Made by a program: the position numbers and the translations under genes. Below the pieces are notes generated by a model. It saw nothing but the letters and a program-made list of their open reading frames with translations. It did not search any database and had not been told where the DNA came from. From Dactylonectria macrodidyma (lineage: Eukaryota; Ascomycota; Sordariomycetes; Hypocreales; Nectriaceae), in contig JAGMUV010000004.1 of NCBI GenBank assembly GCA_020744425.1, forward strand, positions 3,658,001 through 3,722,000: 64,000 nucleotides of DNA, read 5' to 3'. Below are positions 32,619-42,515 of this stretch, piece after piece (the stretch's first letter is position 1; each line of letters begins with the position of its first letter).

Positions 32619-34469
32619 ATGGGCACTTTAGAAACACAAGATGAGAAACCAGCGTCTCATGCAATCGAGCATGAAGGCACTAGCGACATGCTCTCCCCGG
32701 CGACCAAGGACCTGAGTTCCGAGGCGGCAGCCGCGGGTCAAGGTGTCAGCGGCTATGAGACTCTTACCATCTGGGAGACGGTCAAACAGTTCAAGTTCAA
32801 CTCGTTCGTCTGCTCCCTGGTTGCCTTTAGCGCCGCAACGGATGGCTATCAGATCGGGTATGTGTAACGCCTGTCCTGGATTCCCAAGGGTCTTGAGCCA
32901 CTCGTGACTAACGCTCAATGCGAACAGTATGATCGGAAACATCATCGTCAACGCCGGGTTCGTGAACAAGTTTGCAACCGAAGTCAATGCCGAGGGCGAG
33001 CGCTACCTGGCGTCTCCCATCCTCAGCGGCTGGGGCGCGATCGGTTCCTGCGGCCAGATTATCGGCATGACCACGCTTCCCTTTTTGTCGGGCAAGTATG
33101 GGAGGAAATTCGCCATGTACTGGCTCTGGCTGCTCCTCACCATCAGCATTGCCCTCGAGTGCGTAGCTAATGACTGGAAAGTCTGGCTCGTCTCCAAGCT
33201 CTTTGGTGGCATTGGTGTTGGCTGTCTGCAGTCCACGGTCCCAACCTATATCTCTGAAGTGGCACCAATTCGAATTCGAGGCGCGTTGTTAATGTGCTAC
33301 AGCTTATGGTGGCTCATTGGTCAATTTTTCGCTCCCGTTGCTCTCCAGGTCATGTCTGTCACACGGCCCGACAACTACCTGATCCCTGTTTACACTCAGT
33401 GGTCTCAGATTGGGCTCATGATTATGATCTACTTGTTCGTACCAGAATCTCCGGCTTGGTGTGTTTCCCAAGGCAAGGAGAAGCTCGCAAAGAAGATGCT
33501 CCGTCGACTTCACTGGGAGATTAAGGACTACGATGTGGACCACCAGTACAACCTCCTCCTCATCAACGTCGAGCACGAACGCCTTGTGGCTGAAGAACAG
33601 AACAGAGAGAAGTGGTATGCAATCTTCAAAGGCCAAGATGGTTTGCGTACCGTCATCGCAATGTGGACCTTGATGACCCAGCAGTTCATTGGCCTTGGTA
33701 TCTTCTTCGGATTCGTCACCTACTTCTTTCAACAGACCGGTATCGAGGATCCCTTCAAAATCACCTGCATCACCTCCGGAATCAACATCTTCTTCAGCTT
33801 TGTTGTAATCTATCTCGCGGATGTTGTAGGTCGTCGGTTGCTGGCTTGTTGCGGTACCACCCTTTGCTGGGTCTGCACTGTGGCTGTGGGAATCCTCGGG
33901 GTTGCCCCATCAAGCTCTGCCTCAAACTATCTCCTCGTTCTGTTCACGTGTATTTGGAGTAAGCCTTTATTCTGAGGGGGCATAGCCTCTTATCCGTTCT
34001 ATTTTCTTACTGACTCGGACTACAGATATTGGCTTAGTAGCGAATGGTGCAACCGGCTGGGGGTTTATCGGCGAGATTTCATCTCAGCGTCTTCGACACT
34101 ACACAGCCGGTTTCGCCGCCGCCTCAACTTGTGTTGTGGGCACCATACTGGGAGTTGTTCTTCCATATATGTTGAACGCGAACCAGTGGAACTGGGGCCT
34201 CAAGACTTCTTGGTTCTTCGCCGGCCTTGGACTTCCCTTCACCGTCGCCATGTGGTTCCTGATTCCGGAAACGAAAGGGTACCAGGCCATTTTCCTCCTC
34301 GTCCCACAATCTTTGAGACTCATTCTAATCTCTTTCATATAGGCGCTCCGCGGCCGAACTGGACGAGCTTTTCGAACGAAAGATCAAACCTTGGAGGTTC
34401 CATAAGACGACGACTGTCACCCAGCGCATGGTCAAGAGCAACAATGACCGTTTGGCTGAGGAGGTTTGA
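32619..34469 (+). CDS. MFS sugar transporter (alpha-glucoside/hexose type)
   Basis: Exons 32619-32857, 32928-33958, 34026-34278 and 34343-34469 (introns 70, 67 and 64 nt) give 549 aa, typical of fungal sugar porters. The N-terminus (~75 residues) is polar and cytosolic. Then come twelve expected membrane spans. Sugar-porter signatures are GKYGRKFAMYW (loop 2-3), PTYISEVAPIRIRGALL (after TM4), VPESPAWCVSQGKEKLAKKMLRRL (loop 6), LADVVGRRLL (loop 8-9) and PETKGRSAAELDELFERKI (end). The junction GYQIGMIGNIIVNAG places a Gln in TM1. This is closest in style to fungal maltose/alpha-glucoside permeases or general hexose permeases; the substrate is not certain. The promoter carries clustered CreA sites. 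Flanking GH3, GH78 and DUF1593 genes suggest import of sugars released from plant material. Confidence 0.93.
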
Positions 34470-35610
34470 GGGGTCATGTTTCGGATCTGGAGAGCACCTC
34501 TTTCATTCTGAAATTTCATCAATACTATGATCGAGAAGCTTTGCATCACAGATGACAGCAGGACTCCCAGCCCTCTTGTTGCAACGAGCTATCCCAGAGA
34601 ACCCCACCAGCTAGTCACCTAGATCAACGTGTATGAGTATACTAGCAAATCTAGTTTCTCTTCTGATCCTCAAGTAATATCTATGGTCTACTGTACACGT
34701 TTCTGCTATTCAATAGACTTAGTTACTTCTCCAGTTGCTCAGAGAGTTACGGTCAAATCAGTGTTCACCCTTCTACTTTTGATCACTAAGGGATGTGTGC
34801 ACAAAGGCGAGGGATATTTCTACCCTACATATGGCCTCATGCATTTTTTTCAATGATTTGTTCCGGCTACCTTAGCCAGTCTCTATTGCAGCTGCCTCAC
34901 TCCCGTCGAGACTCGTCGAACTGCAGTGGCGCAAGATTGGAGATGATCTGTGCCAACTATCAGCCACAGGACCACACACACCACACTTGTGGCAACACTT
35001 CTTGATTTGCGCGTGGCTGCTTTTTCAGCGAAGCGAACGCGAGATCCCATCGATTCTCGCATCTCTGATATGAGTCTTCGCCCTTGGCGGTTTTACAGGT
35101 CCTCCGAGGTATGTGGCTAGCCTCGGTTTCGCACACCCCTATCCACCTGTCCAACCCAGACTCCTAGAACACGCGTCTGTTAGAAGCTACACAGAACCAG
35201 TAAGCGGCCTCTAGTGCTCTAGAGACTCGTGGAGAATGAGGAGGGTGCTGGATACGCGGGTACTACAGTCAGTCAGTCTAGCCGCTTATCAAGGGAGCAT
35301 TGCTTTCCCAGAGCTCCAGGGTCCTGCCAACTCAAGAAGGCAAGTCTTACCACCACGTTATTAGCCTGAAATTTGGCCTATCTCCTTCAACCCAAGATTA
35401 CTTTACGTTTGTTCGGCTGATAATGCCCCACAAGCCCTCCCCCCACCCACACCCCTTCCAAACTCCAACCAGACACTGAGCCGACGAAGTATAATGAATG
35501 TGTCGCGCGCATCCGGGGGATGCATCTCGGGCTTGTTTTTATTGCTTCTTTGCTCAGCCAGCAATGCCTTTCTTCAGCTGACGTGTCGTGCATATGAGGA
35601 ATGCATTCTG
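34470..35610. other. Intergenic, 1.1 kb
   Basis: 3' side of the transporter and 3' side of the exonuclease-like gene. Only short chance frames are present; nothing else seen. Confidence 0.45.
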
Positions 35611-37069
35611 TCACAGTGCCGGGCTTGAACCGTTACGGTTCAATCCTTGTAAATCTGCCGTGTCTTCCCCCTCGCAAAGCCTCTCTGCCATTAAGGCCAT
35701 AAGAGCAGCCTTCTTGCTATCAACCAAGGCATCGTGGTGACTGAGACCAAGAGGGTGATTAGGGAAAAACGCAGAAAACAGGAACTCAAGAGAACACAAA
35801 ACCCCTTCAGGTAGGTCGATATTGTATCGGAAGAGACTCGGCAGTCGGATGATATGACTGTTGGGAGGTAAAACCCCATCGAAACCAGCCTGCGAAAGGA
35901 GGTGCTTCAAGGCAGAGGCATCCGCAAAAGTTTTGTGCCAAACCAACAAACAGTCATTGTCGGTCATTCCACTGTTTTTGATGGCTGTGGCCGCTCGGGT
36001 TGGATTCATTGATTGCCCTGATAAGGTACTTTTGTTGTAATGCCAATAGTCGCGTTTGCCAAATGACAGAAGATTCTCATGAAAATCTCCAGCATCTAGA
36101 GACTCCGATTTGCCATCAACGTGCCGAGGGTTGTCGATATTGATGTTGAAGATGACTGGAAGGGTTTGATCGACACCAACTACAGCAACCTGTTCAACTA
36201 CAGGTGGCTTGCTGACAAGATATCCTTCTAGGTCGAGGGCGAAAAATCTGGGCGCGCTCGGAGGCTTGTGTCTCTCCAGAAAGAGGGCAAAATTTGACGA
36301 CTTGTCAATGTCCCAAAGTGTGTCAGCCTTGAGTTGTTGGGAGATTAGACTGCGATTTTCCGCTGTCCAAGGTTGAGGGTGAGCTCCAACGGCGTATGAT
36401 ATAACGTGGAGTGGACAGTAAAGTGCCTAGAACATCCGATCATAGGGACAACCTTTTTCGCTGCATTTTGCCTCGCTGTCGTTCTTGTCCGCCAGTGTGC
36501 CGAAAGCTTTGTACAGCTCATACAATGCATATTCCTGAGCGCATTCAATGCACCGTATGTCAAATCTGAGAGTCATCTGCTGGTCATTTTTCTTGATCTT
36601 CGCTGTGTTCCAATCAAGTCGGCAATTTCGAGGACAGCGTTTCATAATTGAACCCAGCTTCAGGCTTGGCCGAAGGCCAAGGCACTTGTCGCCCCAGTTG
36701 CGGAACTCGACTTGAAATCCAGACAACATCTCTACACCTCAATTAGCTTTGTATCGTCTCTTGTTTGCGCTGAGACGTACCATTCCGAACTTTGTCCAAG
36801 TTGTATGAGAGGACTTCAGCTTATCTCTCCCTTGAAATGTTTGTTGCTCGCGTAGTACCAAGGCCATCAAGAGAAGCTGCTTGCTGCAACAATGTGCCGT
36901 ACCATGCATTTTTGTTGATTTGAGGCAAACAAATACCTGAGTTGGTGGTTGGTAGCTCTTTGTCGCCATCGTGGGTGGACTCGTGCTCCTCTTGCTCGGC
37001 TGACAGTGTTGCAATGTGTTCATGGATTTCTCTAGGCGTCCTCACCCAGGTAACCCTGGCATCTGCCAT
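35611..37069 (-). pseudogene. DEDDh 3'-5' exonuclease-like gene with two in-frame stops
   Basis: From ATG 37069 one frame runs through a 49-nt intron (36780-36732, GTACGT..GTGTAG; junction VRNEMLSGFQ) to TGA 35611: 469 codons before the stop. Two internal stops interrupt it, TAA 36823-36821 and TAG 36429-36427. On both sides of each stop the frame continues with sensible protein. The C-terminal ~200 residues look like a DEDDh nuclease: motif I RFFALDLEGYLV, an Asp in VWHKTFADASALKHLL, and motif III HHDALVDSKKAAL (H....D). The middle has Cys-X2-Cys pairs (MKRCPRNC, IRCIEC). Both stops equal CAR-to-TAR changes. In-frame introns (39 nt from 36859; 174 nt, 36523-36350) could remove them but are poor candidates. 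It starts 6 bp after the homeodomain gene's stop, so the two may once have formed one transcription unit. Confidence 0.6.
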
Positions 37070-37075
37070 TCGGTG

Positions 37076-38628
37076 TCATACGTCGTTCGGGAGATGATCC
37101 AGATGGCCATTCCGCTTGTGAGCTGCCTCATGCGCTGAGAGCTGATGCCGGGTCATGCGGAATTCACCCATGTTCGCTCGACAATTGGGTACTGAGCAGA
37201 CGTAAAAAGGGCCCGTATGACTCAGTAGATGCTTTTTGGCAGTAGATTCTGTGTGACTTGATCTTTCGCAAAATGGGCAGCCGAATTGTTCTCCAATCTG
37301 CTGACGACTTTGTGTATTTGCCCATAGAAAAGTGTCGAGGCCGGCTGTGGAGTCGGCTGCCTGTGGAAGTGTCTTGACTGCAAACACTAGATCTGGAACC
37401 AAATAAGGTTCCGCTTCGTATTGCAATTGTTGCTGTACCTTACTTGGGGACACAGTCTCAGGCGTGACGATTCCAACTATTCTCCCATCCCATGCAAGAG
37501 AGATGGCAGATTGTACGTCTGGATGGTTGCGCAAAAGTGGGGTGATCTGCGTTTCGAGATTCACCCAGCGACCAAGATGCTTCGCAGACTTGAGCTCAAG
37601 CTTGAAGTTGCCGTCGGGGAACGCAGGCTGCTTGTCGACTGGCACAACTTGCTTCTGTCTCTGCTGCAGTTGTGTGTCATCCTGTGGTCTTGCATCGCGT
37701 GCAATGGGAGTTGCTCGGACGATTGACTCAAGACGCTGGAGAGGTGGCGGTGGGTCAGGCAGTAGCGGCTGCGTCGTTGCTGATGCTGACGCAATTGGAA
37801 CGCTTGCTGGCTGCGGAGGTTGAGTAGGCATCTGAGTGTTGAACAGTTGGACGGTAGGATTTGCAAGCTGCACTGGCAATTGACGGGCGGCGAGCCGTGG
37901 GGTGATGTGTGGTTGTTCATCGGTGAAGTCGTGAGGTAATTCAGTGAACGGCTGCTGAATACTCGACGGGGTCTGAGGAGTCTGACGAGCCGTACCCTGT
38001 GCCACCATGTGCTGGGAAACGCTCAGATGCAAGGCTTGGCTGTCTTGAGGATGGGCTAAGCTATCGGCCGCTGCTCCCCTGTGGTTGATGACTTGAAGTG
38101 ATGACTTGGAGATCTGCGGCACGCCGCGGAAGCCCTGATCTCTGGCAAGTCCGTCAGGCTGGCTTCGACATTGGTCTTGATGTTGTTGGACAAACTCGGC
38201 AATACTGTCGGCGCCTAGACCTGTTATATCTCCGACGAGTCGCTTTCCATCTTCGGGGAGGGGTTTTCTCTGGGCAACAGCAACGAAAAATTTGTTGAGA
38301 GTGTCGGTCACACCATGCCCGTGAGTGCCCACGAATCCTCGAGGATTTGCAAAAGCGCGCTCAAGATTGTTCTTTGCCTTTTTTCTGCGGTATGCAAACC
38401 AATTCGTCACTTGTGCCCATCTGATATCTCCCCGCTGCAACATCCAGAGGCTTCGCAAACAGTTCGTAGTTCCGAGCCTTTTCCCGAACGCTTCCGTTTT
38501 TGTGGCAGGATATTGCCACTGGACTTGTCGATTTTCTTTTTGTGTCCGATCAGCTGCGGCACTCGCTCCTTTTCCTGGTCGCTGAGGATGCGGCCGTTAT
38601 GAGCGCGTGCCCACTCCAGATTTGCCAT
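37076..38628 (-). CDS. Homeodomain-C2H2 transcription factor-like gene, 5' end unresolved
   Basis: The long frame 38458-37076 (~460 aa) carries a homeodomain recognition helix (WAQVTNWFAYRRKKAK) near its start. A Gln/Pro-rich middle follows (~120-260). A conserved-looking region comes next (FKLELKSAKHLGRWVNLETQITPLL, SAISLAWDGRIVGIVTPE). The C-terminus has a finger-like pair (FGCPFCERSSHTESTAKKHLLSHTG and YVCSVPNC...HQLSAH). No ATG fits just upstream. A different frame beginning at ATG 38628 (MANLEWARAHNGRILSDQEKERV..., with KRKRSGKG) is also protein-like and overlaps. A frame change is therefore needed between ~38560 and ~38435. A 128-nt intron (38562-38435, weak GTGCCG donor) would do it, or there is a frameshift. 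With two stops in the next gene, decay of both is possible. Expected location is nuclear. Confidence refers to the long exon, not the start. Confidence 0.6.
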
Positions 38629-40165
38629 AGCTACGAATCCATATTGTGAGTCGTTGCAAAGATATATCAGTCCAAGACCTTTGAATGACTTTCAAGGCGT
38701 GGTTAAGGAGATCTAAGGTCCGCTGGGATGAGTGCAAGTTTGTTGTGCGGCCGACCATACACGGTGTTGGGGGAATGCCTCGTGACATCCCTCAGGCAGG
38801 TGTTGCCGCAAATGTAAGGAGAAGAGCCGGAACCTCCAGCGCCCCTGTGGGCCTAAGTCTGACGAAGATGCTCCACAGTGGGCTTTACGCGACGAAGTGA
38901 ATTTTTGCCTTAGGCATCCAAAGCTACATTAGCACCCATCTGGGCAGCCCCACCGCTCCATTTTGATTGGCCAAAGTCCCTTCGGTGTGACGTCTGAGAC
39001 TAGGTCTATAGGTTATTTCAAATGACACGTATTTCGCCTTCGGGCATTTGGTCTATTGAAACGATACGTGAGTTTTTCCGTCAAGGTCGCAGGTTCGAAC
39101 CACGCTAACATCACCACAGAGAGAAGATGTAAGGAATCCACCTCTAGCCCAACGTTCGATTCCCGGACTAACTTGTCTTCAGTAGCATGGCCCCTGCACT
39201 AAGGATGACACGCTCAATCAAAGAGAAGCTACAAATTTTTTTTGCCTTTTTTAAAAATTCTTATCGTAAATGGTGATGATGGATGACACTGTCCAACCTC
39301 CCCGAAGCGGAAAGCGACCTTGATCGCAGTACCCTATGTTAGGGGACATTTGGATGCTCGGGACCAAGTCGTGTCACTTCAGGGACGACGACCGCGTCGC
39401 GGTTTCCACCGTCGAGTGCTGGGCAGCTTCGTTGGTGGATGGCTCTACCCAGAGCGCTGTCGAGGAATTACAGCTGCCGAGACCTGGAGAATCGACATCC
39501 AGCGGTGAGATCGGAAGAACATCGACATCACAGTGAAAGACCCTGGACCCGAAGGAGCAGATGCGCTCCTGCTTGCCCACAAATGACCCTGTCCAAAGCT
39601 TTGAAGGCGGCAAAAATACGGGAGTCTGAACTAGCAGGATGTTTACTGTGAAGTCTGTTATCCTCTCCCCAGACAGCTCGTCTGCCGCTCGGAACGCAGT
39701 CAGCCTATTCTCTAGCCGTACGCAGCCATACAATAACATCTGTATCTCAGGGTTGCCATACAGACTATAGCGCAGGCGGACAGAAAGTCATTTGCACCAC
39801 TCTTTAGTCCTTCTTTAGACAGTTCTCATTCGAGCGATAGGAGGCCTCACATGTAGGGATATGGTCCCAAATGTGGTCCCCGCGGAGGACCCATACAAGG
39901 GTATGCAATCCCAAAAATGGGCTCAGCCCAAGCTCAGCCCGCCTCAGGCTGAACTCTGGGCCCCTCAGCCCGACCTCAGCACCGACTTAGCTTAGAGCGG
40001 CAGGAGCTCAGCTCTAGAAACGGGAATGAATTTTAGTATGCTTGGGTTTCGTCTCCGAGTTCAATGGTTATCAAGGTTCACGCAAGTGCTCCTTGAAGAT
40101 CTGTCAAAGCTCATATCTTTATGGTTCGTCCCCTGCTCAACTTATAACATCACTAAGTAAGGCTC
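38629..40165. other. Intergenic, 1.5 kb, with tRNA-like relics and CAGCCC-rich tract
   Basis: No gene supported; the 121-aa minus frame 39374-39739 has no recognisable character. Two B-box-like words occur (GGTTCGAACC 39092, GTTCGATTCCC 39154) without a foldable cloverleaf. At 39920-39995 there is a short repetitive tract of CTCAGCCC/CTCAGC words. Confidence 0.45.
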
Positions 40166-41650
40166 CTAAATACGTAATAGTAGCCACTCGGCACTTGTCT
40201 GCGCCACCGTACTCCTACCTCCACGGAGCTTCAAGTTGGTTGTTTGGATGACAACTCGCTTGTAAGTTGTTAGACTAGGGGTCCCATTGTCTCTCACCTC
40301 CAATACGAAGTGATACTCCTGGCCCTTTTCCATTGGCTCCCCGCTTAAAAATTCGATGCCACAGTCCTCGGGCGGTGGCATCTGCAACTCAATCTTGCTG
40401 CCTGGGTTTTCCGACTTAAGGTGTTTGATGTCGATGTTTGGAATCATTTCTGTGAGTAAGCCAGAAACCCCAGTAACCTCCCTGTACTGAAACCAATGGA
40501 ACGAAATCGCATCGCCATCCGGGTCATAACTCCGTGATGCATCGAGAAGAATCTTCTCACCAGCTTCGATATGCAAAACCAGCGGCTCCGGGCCTCCAGT
40601 ACTATCGTTGACAAATACAACGGGCGCGTGGTTGACCGTGTCAGTCTTGTCAGTCAGCGTCCACTGCATACGGGCCGCGAAGTCGTTCTGAATGGCGCGA
40701 CGCCAACGCCAGATAGTGACAAAATTGCTGGAATGCTTCTGACCGTCCAAGCCCACGACTGTGTCAACGGCATCGGCAAAGTGGCGACCAGGCATACTGG
40801 GGTCAGAGTAGGTGTACCGTCCACCCCAGCTACCCCAATGGGGATGCTCTGGCGAGCCCAATCCGTTCTGGATGAGATATAGAAACGTCGGTGTGTCACC
40901 TTCGACAAGAAACTTGAAGTCAGGATATTTCTTGCCCAGGGCGCCAATCTGGATATGTTCCCTAAGCCATTCTCTTGTAAATTGGCTCGGGTCTGGGCCA
41001 CCAGGATCAGTAGGGCCGGAAAGACCGAACCACGTCGCGCAGGGATACTGACACCAGCCATGGATTGAGCAGATGTAGAAGATGTCCGGGTACACGATTC
41101 TCAGCCAGGCGCCGGTATCGTCTTGATCGGAGATGGCGTACACCCTGAGCTTTGAGCGAAAGTGAGCGCTCTCCGGTTTGGCCCTAGTCTTGTCGACGTG
41201 AGCCACGGCCTGCGCCAGTGTATTGGTGCCACCCCAGCACAAAACCCATAGAGGCTCTTCAGACTCGTCAACGCGGTTGATGAGCAACTCTGAGCCGCCG
41301 CTCAGTGGTGTGTCGACTTCCAGTGCAATCTTTCCGTATACGGGTGGGCCGCTCCTAATCATGCCGCGGAGAGATTGGGCGTCTGGATACTGGTTGTCTG
41401 GATGTACGTGTGCGTTCAAGTTGCCCACAACTTCGCCGTATGCGTTCACGATATCTTCAATCTCTTGGGGTGCCACGCGAGACTTCATATGCGTGGATGT
41501 ACAAGCCACAAGGCCTCTGGTGTCGAACTCATTACTGTAGAGCAGATATCGGACGAGCGACTGGGAATCATCGGGTTCGTTTGTGATATCAGTAAGAATC
41601 AAGATCCTGGGCTTGCTTGCGCAAACCCGGAACATATTATGTTGGGCCAT
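40166..41650 (-). CDS. DUF1593 / Sde182-type nucleoside-hydrolase-like protein
   Basis: Single exon, 494 aa. The N-terminal ~310 residues match the nucleoside-hydrolase-like domain of DUF1593 proteins. Motifs are LILTDITNEPDDSQSLVRYLLYS (Asp-rich metal/ribose-binding loop), WVLCWGGTNTLAQA and YAISDQDDTGAWLR. The C-terminal ~150 residues form a beta domain (ILLDASRSYDPDGDAISFHWFQY, EYHFVLEVRDNGTP) like the Ig/PKD-type C-domain of Sde182 cellulose-binding proteins. No signal peptide at this ATG, so it appears cytosolic. Bacterial and fungal relatives sit near polysaccharide-degradation genes. Here it is divergent from a GH78 rhamnosidase with a shared 865-bp promoter, which suggests a role in breakdown of glycosides. 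The actual substrate is unknown. Confidence 0.88.
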   Translation of the reverse strand: MAQHNMFRVCASKPRILILTDITNEPDDSQSLVRYLLYSNEFDTRGLVACTSTHMKSRVAPQEIEDIVNAYGEVVGNLNAHVHPDNQYPDAQSLRGMIRSGPPVYGKIALEVDTPLSGGSELLINRVDESEEPLWVLCWGGTNTLAQAVAHVDKTRAKPESAHFRSKLRVYAISDQDDTGAWLRIVYPDIFYICSIHGWCQYPCATWFGLSGPTDPGGPDPSQFTREWLREHIQIGALGKKYPDFKFLVEGDTPTFLYLIQNGLGSPEHPHWGSWGGRYTYSDPSMPGRHFADAVDTVVGLDGQKHSSNFVTIWRWRRAIQNDFAARMQWTLTDKTDTVNHAPVVFVNDSTGGPEPLVLHIEAGEKILLDASRSYDPDGDAISFHWFQYREVTGVSGLLTEMIPNIDIKHLKSENPGSKIELQMPPPEDCGIEFLSGEPMEKGQEYHFVLEVRDNGTPSLTTYKRVVIQTTNLKLRGGRSTVAQTSAEWLLLRI

Positions 41651-41880
41651 TGTTGCAAAAGAATTGTTTGTAGAAAGTTGACAGGCAACGTGTTGGCAGG
41701 CTTCTCATGGATGCTAACTAGTATGAGAGTTCTAGCGCTTAATATGTCCACAGTCCGTAGTCAGACAATGCGTCCATGGTCCCCCAGATGATGGCCACCC
41801 CAAGGGATCCTCCCACCTTAGAATTGAAGCAAAAGCAATCTAGCGGGACAATCAGTTCGCCAAAGCTCGGCTTTCGAAAC

Positions 41881-41892
41881 CCGAGTTTTCGG
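41881..41892. promoter_or_regulatory. CCG-N6-CGG, candidate zinc-cluster site
   Basis: CCGAGTTTTCGG lies 230 bp from the DUF1593 ATG and 625 bp from the GH78 ATG. It is a candidate target for a Zn2Cys6 factor such as the one encoded at 45618; this is inference only. Confidence 0.35.
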
Positions 41893-41998
41893 TTTCGGTG
41901 CGAAAAATAGTTCGCCTGTGTCCAACAGCCGTATGTGGCGATGTTTACCGCTCAGCTTTGAAAGGCCCAATTTTTCGGGTTCGATGCGAGAAATAGAT
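41886..41998. repeat. Imperfect 27-bp direct repeat in the divergent promoter
   Basis: The unit at 41886-41912 (TTTTCGGTTTCGGTGCGAAA..) recurs at 41972-41998 (TTTTCGGGTTCGATGCGAGA..). Spacing is 86 bp, close to eight helical turns. Confidence 0.6.
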
Positions 41999-42120
41999 CC
42001 CTGTTACTTCCAAGGCCCCAGTCCCCTGGCATCAACCTTAACCTTGACCCGAACTCAATTCTTTGTTGTGTAATGTTTCCAAGGGAGGGGGTTTTCGCAC
42101 TCGCTAAAGGGTTGGAGTAT

Positions 42121-42163
42121 TCAGCCTAAATTGTTCGATCACTTTGTGTCGCTGTTCCGAGTC
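42121..42163. repeat. Element shared with the transporter promoter (copy 2)
   Basis: TCAGCCTAAATTGT followed by TCGATCACTTT and a CCGAG end. It matches 31930-31973 apart from small indels, about 395 bp upstream of the GH78 ATG. Confidence 0.5.
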
Positions 42164-42515
42164 CCGCCACCACAACGAGGGGGGGGGGGGGGTTGTAGGA
42201 CACTATGCATGAGCTCGGCCTGTCTTTGCGCGAGCTTCCAATGCATAGCTATGAAGGATTGTGCAGTATTACCTAAACGCAAATATGCAAGTTAGACAAG
42301 AATGGTGGCAGCTGTAGTACGACGCTCATACAGCACAATGTCAAGGCTTCCCCTCAATCTTCATATTTATACCGCCTACGTCGGTGTGAATCAGCTCTAG
42401 AATCTCGTCGTCTCGTTTCGTTATTTCACATCCAGCCCTCTATCACTAGAGGTACGATATCCATATCTTAGCACGTCAGTGTCCCCCAACTGATCTCGAC
42501 AAGTCACATTTCAAA

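Larger units (their letters stand above)
41651..42515. promoter_or_regulatory. Divergent promoter between DUF1593 and GH78 genes
   Basis: 865 bp with several regulatory-looking features: CCG-N6-CGG at 41881-41892, an imperfect direct repeat (41886-41912 and 41972-41998), CCGAACTC at 42049-42056, an element shared with the transporter promoter (42121), and a G14 run at 42179-42192. No gene. Confidence 0.55.

Noticed and set aside
39374..39739. 121-aa minus-strand frame, possible transposon fragment
   Set aside because: No transposase or RT motif could be seen; no repeats at its borders.
42179..42192. G14 homopolymer considered as a G-quadruplex regulator
   Set aside because: A single homopolymer run can be slippage or a sequencing artefact; no further G-runs nearby to form a convincing structure.
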